Assembly: GCA_937128475.1 (NCBI GenBank) | Contig: CAKZML010000027.1 | Span: forward strand, 1-51,756 | Direction of reading: 5' to 3' | DNA: 51,756 nt | From: an uncultured Chromatiales bacterium | Lineage (GTDB): Bacteria > Pseudomonadota > Gammaproteobacteria > Steroidobacterales > BM003 | In this document: positions 46,634 to 51,756 of the stretch, one piece after another | Layout of the letters: each line of letters begins with the position of its first letter | Numbering within the stretch: the first letter of the stretch is position 1 | Notes under the pieces: model-generated | The model's database searches: none | Told to the model about the DNA's origin: nothing | The model's input: the letters and a program-made list of their open reading frames with translations, nothing else | Made by a program: the position numbers and the translations under genes

Positions 46634-48733
46634 GTGGCAATTATTAAGAAGACCTTTCAGTACGGCGAGCACACTGTAACCATCGAGACCGGCGAAGTTG
46701 CCCGGCAGGCTGATGGTGCGGTGTTGGTCAATATGGCAGACACTGTCGTCCTCGTAACCGCTGTTGGCGCCAAGCGCGCTGATCCGAGCCGGGGTTTCTT
46801 CCCGCTCACAGTGAACTACCAGGAAAAGACATACGCAGCGGGCAAAATCCCTGGCGGATTTTTCAAGCGCGAAGGACGTCCCAGTGAGAAAGAAACACTG
46901 ACGTGCCGTCTGATTGATCGTCCGATCCGGCCGCTGTTTCCCAAGGGCTTCATTAATGAAGTTCAGGTAATTGCTACCGTGATTTCCATGAACACCCAGG
47001 TTGATCCGGATATCCCCGCATTGCTTGGTGCCTCAGCTGCATTGGCTCTGTCAGGTATGCCTTTCGCCGGCCCCGTTGGTGGTGCCCGCGTTGGTTACGT
47101 GAACAACCAGTACGTGCTGAACCCGACCGCTGAACAGCTGCTGAGCTCTTCGCTGGATCTGGTTGTTGCCGGTACTGAAGATGCCGTGTTGATGGTTGAA
47201 TCTGAAGCTAACCGTCTTTCTGAAGAAGTCATGCTTGGGGCCGTAATGTTTGGTCACGAGTCCATGCAGGTCGCCATCCAGGCGATTAAAGAACTGGCTG
47301 CTGAAGCCGGCAAGCCGGCATGGGAATGGACTGCTCCGGAAGTGGATCCCGAATTGACTGCCGCTGTTGCTGAAAATGCCGCTGCTGCACTCGACGGTGC
47401 TTACCAGACCTCTGACAAGCAGGAACGTTATGCGCTGGTCGGTCAAATCAAGGCCGCCGCTGTTGAAGCCCTGTCTGGTGCGGAAGATTCCAAGTGGACC
47501 GCTGACCAGGTCTCTGGTGCCGTATCCAAGCTTGAAAGCGTGACCGTACGTAATCGCGTACTCGACGGCGCTCCGCGCATCGATGGTCGTGATACACGCA
47601 CTGTGCGTCCGATCGCAGTTCGCACCGGTATCCTGCCTCGTGGCCACGGTTCATCATTGTTCACTCGTGGTGAGACCCAGGCGATTGTTGCTGCAACCCT
47701 CGGAACAGGTCGTGATGCGCAGATCATCGACGCCCTGGAAGGCGAGCGTCGCGATGCGTTCATGCTGCACTACAACTTCCCTCCGTACTGCGTTGGTGAA
47801 ACCGGTTTTGTCGGTTCACCGAAGCGTCGGGAAATTGGCCATGGCAAGTTGGCCAGGCGCGGTATCCAGGCTGTAATGCCTAGCACCGAAGAATTCCCCT
47901 ACGTCATTCGCGTAGTCTCGGAAATCACCGAATCCAACGGTTCCAGCTCCATGGCTTCTGTTTGTGGCACCAGCCTGGCATTGATGGACGCCGGTGTGCC
48001 GATCAAGGCAGCAGTGGCCGGTGTGGCCATGGGCCTTGTGAAGGACGGCGACCGCTACCAGGTGCTGACCGACATCCTGGGTGACGAAGATCACCTGGGT
48101 GACATGGACTTCAAGGTTGCCGGTACCGAAGACGGTGTTACCGCGCTTCAGATGGACATCAAGATCCAGGGCATCACCCGCGAGATTATGCAGGACGCTC
48201 TGACCCAGGCCCAGGCTGCTCGCCTGCACATCCTCGGTGAGATGAACAAGGTTCTTGCTGCGCCTCGTGAAGAAATGTCCGATTGGGCGCCGACCATCAT
48301 GACCTTCAAGATCGACCCCGAGAAGATTCGTGACGTGATTGGTAAAGGCGGTAGCGTGATCCGTGAGATCACCGAGACCACCGGTGCCACCATCGACATC
48401 GAAAACGACGGCACGATCAAGATCGCATCGGTTGATGCTGCTTCAGGCCGTGAAGCCCGCAGGCGGGTTGACCTGATCACTGCTGAAGTGGAAGTGGGAA
48501 CCATTTACGAAGGCCGCGTCCAGCGCCTGATGGACTTCGGCGCTTTCGTCGAAATCCTGCCTGGCAAGGATGGCCTCGTGCACATTTCCCAGATTTCGCA
48601 CCAGCGGGTCGAGAAAGTCAGCGACGCCCTGAAAGAAGGTGACGTGGTTCGCGTGAAGGTCCTGGAAGTGGATCGTCAGGGCCGTGTCCGCCTGAGCATG
48701 AAGGAACTGGAAGAAGCCCCTGCTGCTGAGTAA
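46634..48733 (+). CDS. pnp: Polyribonucleotide nucleotidyltransferase (PNPase)
   Basis: A 3'-5' phosphorolytic exoribonuclease of mRNA decay and the degradosome. The 699-residue protein has two RNase PH-like domains ([17 protein letters not shown] and [11 protein letters not shown] in the first; [32 protein letters not shown] and [17 protein letters not shown] in the second). A KH domain ([17 protein letters not shown], about residue 562) and a C-terminal S1 domain ([21 protein letters not shown]) follow. The start is GTG with AAGGA upstream. A strong terminator follows. Confidence 0.98.
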   Translation: MAIIKKTFQYGEHTVTIETGEVARQADGAVLVNMADTVVLVTAVGAKRADPSRGFFPLTVNYQEKTYAAGKIPGGFFKREGRPSEKETLTCRLIDRPIRPLFPKGFINEVQVIATVISMNTQVDPDIPALLGASAALALSGMPFAGPVGGARVGYVNNQYVLNPTAEQLLSSSLDLVVAGTEDAVLMVESEANRLSEEVMLGAVMFGHESMQVAIQAIKELAAEAGKPAWEWTAPEVDPELTAAVAENAAAALDGAYQTSDKQERYALVGQIKAAAVEALSGAEDSKWTADQVSGAVSKLESVTVRNRVLDGAPRIDGRDTRTVRPIAVRTGILPRGHGSSLFTRGETQAIVAATLGTGRDAQIIDALEGERRDAFMLHYNFPPYCVGETGFVGSPKRREIGHGKLARRGIQAVMPSTEEFPYVIRVVSEITESNGSSSMASVCGTSLALMDAGVPIKAAVAGVAMGLVKDGDRYQVLTDILGDEDHLGDMDFKVAGTEDGVTALQMDIKIQGITREIMQDALTQAQAARLHILGEMNKVLAAPREEMSDWAPTIMTFKIDPEKIRDVIGKGGSVIREITETTGATIDIENDGTIKIASVDAASGREARRRVDLITAEVEVGTIYEGRVQRLMDFGAFVEILPGKDGLVHISQISHQRVEKVSDALKEGDVVRVKVLEVDRQGRVRLSMKELEEAPAAE

Positions 48734-48753
48734 GGGCTGCTGCCGGGAGTAGC

Positions 48754-49731
48754 TTAAAGCTGCTCGCCGAAATGCTGCAAAATACGCCGTGGCAACCACA
48801 TCATTGGTTGCCACGGTTTTTTTTGTGCTATGAAACCGACATGTCCACCGTGATCGCTGAATTCCACCCTCGTCGAAGCTGAAATCTGCTCTTCGGTGGG
48901 TAAATAACGCGGATGCAAAAATGGGTCGTCTCTGGAATGAAGAACCAGGGTGGGTACTCCAATGTCTTTCAGGAATCCGATACTGCTACAGCGATTGTAA
49001 TAATCCCTGTGTCCTTCAAAGCCGTGGAGCGGGGCTGTGACGTATTCATCGAACTCGATGAAATTTCGACTGTTAAGGGCTTTCTCCAGATCGATAAGGC
49101 CTTCTACCTGGTGACTCTTTGAGCGAACCCTGCCTAGCATTTTTCTCATCAGGTAGGCTTGGTAGCGTTGTGAAAAGCCCTGTTCAACGGTCAGCGCCGC
49201 TCCGTAAAGGTCAAACGGAACGGAAATCGCAGCCGCGGCGTCTATCGCCGAAGAGCTTCCCTGTTCACCCAGGTACTTCAGTAAAAGATTTCCGCCTAGC
49301 GAGTAGCCTGTCGCGAAGATTTTATTTTCGCCGACACCGGTTTTTCGAAGATGCTTCAGTACCGAGGCCAGATCTGCTGTGTCGCCGGCATGGTAGCTAC
49401 GGGGTAGTCGGTTTGGTTCGCCGCTACATCCTCGGAAATGCATGACGACGGCGTTCCATCCAGCTTTTTCCGCCTCGGCAATCAGGTCCCCGGCGTAATT
49501 TGACCGGCTGGAGCCCTCCAATCCGTGCAAGCACAGCAAAAGTGGCTGCTCCGGGTTTTTCTGGTCTTGCTTTAACCAGTCCAGGTGCAGGAAATCCCCA
49601 TCCGGCAGTTCAAGTGTCTCCCGCTCCAGCACCCCCCGATAGGCCCTCCGGAAGCCCAGGTTAGGCAAAATGGTTTGCAAGTGCCTGTTCTTGAGCCATG
49701 GGACAGGGCGAAAGTTGCTGCTGACTATCAT
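48754..49731 (-). CDS. Alpha/beta hydrolase, YheT family
   Basis: A predicted cytoplasmic esterase-like hydrolase of unknown physiological substrate. The 325-residue protein has the YheT-type N-terminus (FRPVPWLKNRHLQTILPNL), the oxyanion region LCLHGLEGSSRSNY, the conserved MHFRGCSGEPNRLPRSYHAGDT and the nucleophile elbow GYSLGGN with Ser144. The acid Asp is in LHSRDDPFLHP and the His in DHGGHVGFI. The 3' end contains, on the other strand, the pnp terminator. A phaR terminator lies 26 nt upstream of its start, and I see no promoter between them. Confidence 0.92.
   Translation of the reverse strand: MIVSSNFRPVPWLKNRHLQTILPNLGFRRAYRGVLERETLELPDGDFLHLDWLKQDQKNPEQPLLLCLHGLEGSSRSNYAGDLIAEAEKAGWNAVVMHFRGCSGEPNRLPRSYHAGDTADLASVLKHLRKTGVGENKIFATGYSLGGNLLLKYLGEQGSSSAIDAAAAISVPFDLYGAALTVEQGFSQRYQAYLMRKMLGRVRSKSHQVEGLIDLEKALNSRNFIEFDEYVTAPLHGFEGHRDYYNRCSSIGFLKDIGVPTLVLHSRDDPFLHPRYLPTEEQISASTRVEFSDHGGHVGFIAQKKPWQPMMWLPRRILQHFGEQL
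48787..48824 (+). terminator. Rho-independent terminator of rpsO-pnp
   Basis: Perfect 11-bp arms CCGTGGCAACC (48787-48797) and GGTTGCCACGG (48806-48816) with an 8-nt loop are followed by eight T. The whole element lies inside the 3' coding end of the convergent hydrolase gene, where it encodes the PWQP ... WLPR part. Confidence 0.92.
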
Positions 49732-49756
49732 GAGGATGTGCTGGGTTGATGCAGAA

Positions 49757-49781
49757 AGAAAAAGGGGGCCGCGAGGCCCCC
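49757..49781 (-). terminator. Rho-independent terminator of phaR
   Basis: On the minus strand GGGGGCC, loop TCGC and GGCCCCC (49764-49781) are followed by TTTTTCTTTCT. It starts 6 nt after the phaR stop and ends about 25 nt before the hydrolase start codon. Confidence 0.9.
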
Positions 49782-49787
49782 TGGATA

Positions 49788-50351
49788 CTATTTGGTCTTC
49801 TTAGCCGCTGGCCGAATCTTCTTCTTGGCACGTGGCTTAACTTTGCGTTTAGGTGCTGGCTTGGCTAGCTTGGCTTCCACGGGCTCCGGTTCTTCGTGGC
49901 TCGTGCTTCCGCCAAAGGTACGCAGTAACTCTTCCTGTACGCTTTTGTAGCGCTGGTAGTTTTTCTGTGCCAGTCCGGCTACTACGCCCAGGGGGTCGAT
50001 TCCCACCACGCTCTTGACCCTGTCTCTGAAGTGCTGCTGCTGATCCAGGAACAGTTTTAAGCTCTGTTCCAGGTAGCTGCCCACCATGGATTGCATTGTA
50101 TCGCCGTAAGAGCGGATGACATGGGCCAGGAATTCCCGGCTCATGATGGGGTCTCCCAGTTGCTCTTGCTCGCTGATTACCTGGAGCAAAATACTGCGGG
50201 TAATGTCTGCCTGGCTCTTCTTGTCGATGACCACAAAGTCGATTTTATGCATCACCAGCCCTCTGATATCGGCGAGTGTGATATAGCGACTCTCTTCTGT
50301 GTCGTACAAACGACGATTGGGATACTTCTTGATGATACGTGATTTGCTCAT
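49788..50351 (-). CDS. phaR: Polyhydroxyalkanoate synthesis regulator PhaR
   Basis: A DNA-binding regulator that in homologues senses PHA granules and represses phasin genes. The 187-residue protein has the N-terminal DNA-binding domain RIIKKYPNRRLYDTEESRYITL and a PHB-accumulation regulatory region (ITRSILLQVISEQEQLGDPIMS, then AHVIRSYGDTMQSMVGSYLEQSLKLF). It ends in a basic tail of about 25 residues rich in Lys, Pro and Ala (KRKVKPRAKKKIRPAAKKTK). I chose the ATG at 50351; one five codons upstream (50366) is possible. It implies that the organism makes PHA, though no synthase lies in the window. Confidence 0.93.
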   Translation of the reverse strand: MSKSRIIKKYPNRRLYDTEESRYITLADIRGLVMHKIDFVVIDKKSQADITRSILLQVISEQEQLGDPIMSREFLAHVIRSYGDTMQSMVGSYLEQSLKLFLDQQQHFRDRVKSVVGIDPLGVVAGLAQKNYQRYKSVQEELLRTFGGSTSHEEPEPVEAKLAKPAPKRKVKPRAKKKIRPAAKKTK

Positions 50352-50462
50352 GGATACATCCAGCATTTCAGTTGTTGTTAGGGCGCCTTCGCCGGGCTTG
50401 TCACCGGTCTCCGGATACCGCTCCGTGATCGTCGCTTTCGAGCCTTAGCGGCACTGCACAAA

Positions 50463-50491
50463 ATTGTACACTAAACTTCATAGACTAATAA
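50463..50491 (-). promoter_or_regulatory. Putative phaR promoter
   Basis: On the minus strand TTATTA (50486-50491) and TACAAT (50463-50468) are 17 bp apart; the -10 is five of six to consensus. Transcription would begin about 100 nt before the phaR ATG. The -35 box is adjacent to the gluQ stop codon. Confidence 0.45.
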
Positions 50492-50492
50492 C

Positions 50493-51392
50493 TTAGAAAT
50501 TTACTCGCTGGGATTCGATGCCTTTGGTCGCATCCAGGCTGAAATTGGTGATAGCCCAATCGATAATTTCGCTGACTGGCATGCGTGACATTTCGTTTTC
50601 CACCGGGAGTCGCAGGAAGCGTAGGGCGGCTACCAGGTTCTGTGCTGGCCTGCTGTCGTCCAGGGCCTTGGCGCCATGTTGCTTGCTTAGTTTTTGACCA
50701 GCGGGATTAAGGGCTACACCGACATGGGCATATTCCGGGATTGTAAATCCTAATTTTTGGCTCAAATATATGTGGCGCGGGGTTTCAGTGAGCAGGTCTG
50801 CGCCCCTGATAACCTCTGTTATCCCTTGCAGGGCATCGTCGACGGTGACCGCGAGAGCATACCCAAAGAGGCCGTCCCGGCGCCGTATCAGGAAGTCTCC
50901 CGAGGCTTTGGATAGATTCTGTTCCCGGGGCCCCTGGAGTAAATCATCGAAGCGGATAACTTCATCGTTTACGCGCATTCGAATGCCTGGAGAATCGCTT
51001 TGGGTCGGGGGCGCGTGTCGGCAGGTTCCGGGGTAGATGAGGCCGAGTCCGTCTTTTCCTTCCTTGGCCCCCGCGTCCTTGATTTGCTTGCGGCTGCAGG
51101 TACAGGGATAGACCAGTCCGTCCAGGCGCAGTTGTTCAATTGCCTGCTGGTAGTGAGCACTGCGTTTACTCTGAAAGCTTAGATCACCATCCCAGTCCAG
51201 GCCATGTGCGATCAGGGACCCCAGGATGATCTCGGTTGCGCCCCGGGGTTCTCTTGGGGGATCAAGGTCTTCAATCCTGACCAACCATCGCCCCTTTTTC
51301 TGGCGGGCGCGCAAAAAGCTCGCCAGTGCGGTGACTAGCGATCCAAAGTGCAGGGGACCAGTTGGGGAGGGGGCGAATCGGCCTGTATACAT
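50493..51392 (-). CDS. gluQ: Glutamyl-Q tRNA(Asp) synthetase
   Basis: A truncated glutamyl-tRNA synthetase paralogue that attaches glutamate to queuosine in the anticodon of tRNA-Asp. The 299-residue protein has the catalytic core only: YTGRFAPSPTGPLHFGSL with a HIGH-like motif (residues 15-18), the zinc site CTCSRKQ ... YPGTC, and the KMSKS-like KLSKQ in PAGQKLSKQHGA. No anticodon-binding domain is present, as expected. It lies downstream of dksA, the widespread dksA-gluQ pair, separated here by a perfect 9-bp hairpin. Confidence 0.96.
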   Translation of the reverse strand: MYTGRFAPSPTGPLHFGSLVTALASFLRARQKKGRWLVRIEDLDPPREPRGATEIILGSLIAHGLDWDGDLSFQSKRSAHYQQAIEQLRLDGLVYPCTCSRKQIKDAGAKEGKDGLGLIYPGTCRHAPPTQSDSPGIRMRVNDEVIRFDDLLQGPREQNLSKASGDFLIRRRDGLFGYALAVTVDDALQGITEVIRGADLLTETPRHIYLSQKLGFTIPEYAHVGVALNPAGQKLSKQHGAKALDDSRPAQNLVAALRFLRLPVENEMSRMPVSEIIDWAITNFSLDATKGIESQRVNF

Positions 51393-51414
51393 CTGCTAGC
51401 AGGCCGAAGAACCA

Positions 51415-51435
51415 GGCCCGTCAGGATGACGGGCC
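51415..51435 (-). other. Hairpin between dksA and gluQ
   Basis: Perfect 9-bp arms GGCCCGTCA (51415-51423) and TGACGGGCC (51427-51435) enclose a 3-nt loop. On the transcript it is followed by TGGTTCTTCGG, a weak T tract. It may reduce gluQ relative to dksA or protect the dksA mRNA 3' end. A hairpin before tpiA shares its central 11 bases. Confidence 0.5.
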
Positions 51436-51456
51436 GGTTGTATATGTCGTATGGGC

Positions 51457-51756
51457 CTAGCGGTAGCGATCGTCTCGGTCCCGGAACTGGCGCTCGGCAA
51501 GTTCACGGCGTTCCTGGGCTTCCAGGGAAAGAGTCGCCACAGGTCTGGCTTCCAGTCTCTTGAGCCCAATCTCGTCGCCGGTTTCTTCGCAGTAACCGTA
51601 GCTTCCATCCTCGACACGCTTCAGGGCAGAGTCAATTTTCTTGAGAAGTTTGCGTTCCCGGTCGCGGGTGCGAAGTTCCAGGCCAAATTCAGATTCCTGA
51701 GTAGCGCGATCATTCGGATCGGGGAAGTTTGCTGCCTCATCCTGCATGTGGTGCAC
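51457..51756 (-). CDS. dksA: RNA polymerase-binding transcription factor DksA (C-terminal part)
   Basis: DksA enters the RNA polymerase secondary channel and, with ppGpp, carries out the stringent response. Only the last 99 residues or so lie in the window; the N-terminus is beyond 51756. The conserved HMQDEAANFPDPNDRATQE, LRTRDRERKLLKKIDSAL and IGLKRLEARP are clear. In the zinc-finger region the four Cys of E. coli (114, 117, 135, 138) appear as Cys, Thr, Ser and Ala (GYCEETG ... LSLEAQ). Zinc binding is therefore unlikely, as in the Cys-poor DksA paralogues known from Pseudomonas. Context (dksA-gluQ) is that of the main dksA gene. Confidence 0.95.
   Translation of the reverse strand: MHHMQDEAANFPDPNDRATQESEFGLELRTRDRERKLLKKIDSALKRVEDGSYGYCEETGDEIGLKRLEARPVATLSLEAQERRELAERQFRDRDDRYR

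Overview
The window is a conserved housekeeping region of a gammaproteobacterial chromosome with fairly high GC content. Three things support this: the tmRNA tag ANDDNYALAA, the gene order around smpB-fur-recN and grpE-dnaK-dnaJ-dapB-carAB-greA, and the order folP-glmM-tpiA-secG-tRNA-Leu ... tRNA-fMet-rimP-nusA-infB-rbfA-truB-rpsO-pnp. That order recalls Pseudomonas and relatives. A stand-alone HrcA, separate NuoC and NuoD, a PhaR regulator and a Na+-coupled NSS transporter suggest a marine Pseudomonadales/Cellvibrionales-like lineage. The taxon is an inference, not a demonstrated assignment. I see no insertion sequence, prophage, CRISPR array, toxin-antitoxin pair or defence island.

Layout. 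1-1016 (minus): tmRNA and smpB (trans-translation). 1217-3365 (plus): NSS transporter, ratA, rnfH. 3410-4291: divergent bamE and fur. 4288-6888 (minus): nadK-recN. 7131-12085 (plus): hrcA-grpE-dnaK-dnaJ heat-shock cluster with sigma-32-like promoters. 12082-18481 (plus): dapB, carA, carB, greA and a DUF4149 membrane protein. 18465-18761 (minus): yhbY. 18823-25127 (plus): rlmE, ftsH, folP, glmM, tpiA, secG, tRNA-Leu(GAG). 25128-25786: a gene-poor leader with many palindromes. 25787-40054 (plus): the complete 14-gene nuo operon (A-N) for respiratory complex I. 40136-48733 (plus): tRNA-fMet, rimP, nusA, infB, rbfA, truB, rpsO, pnp. 48754-51756 (minus): YheT-like hydrolase, phaR, gluQ and the C-terminal part of dksA, which runs off the right edge.

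The genes serve translation and its quality control (tmRNA, SmpB, IF2, RimP, RbfA, TruB, S15, YhbY, RlmE, GluQ), RNA synthesis and decay (NusA, GreA, DksA, PNPase), proteostasis (HrcA, GrpE, DnaK, DnaJ, FtsH), envelope biogenesis (BamE, SecG, GlmM), central metabolism (NadK, DapB, CarAB, FolP, TpiA) and aerobic energy conservation (complex I).

I found no undescribed multi-gene system. The more interesting signals are small and regulatory: phased A-tracts upstream of ssrA; a 29-codon upstream ORF overlapping the TTG start of fur; a carA leader with a promoter and terminator hairpin; TATAAT boxes six bases from the yhbY and tpiA start codons; a strong terminator abutting rimP; an inverted repeat bracketing a small ORF upstream of nuoA; and a DksA that has lost three of its four zinc cysteines.
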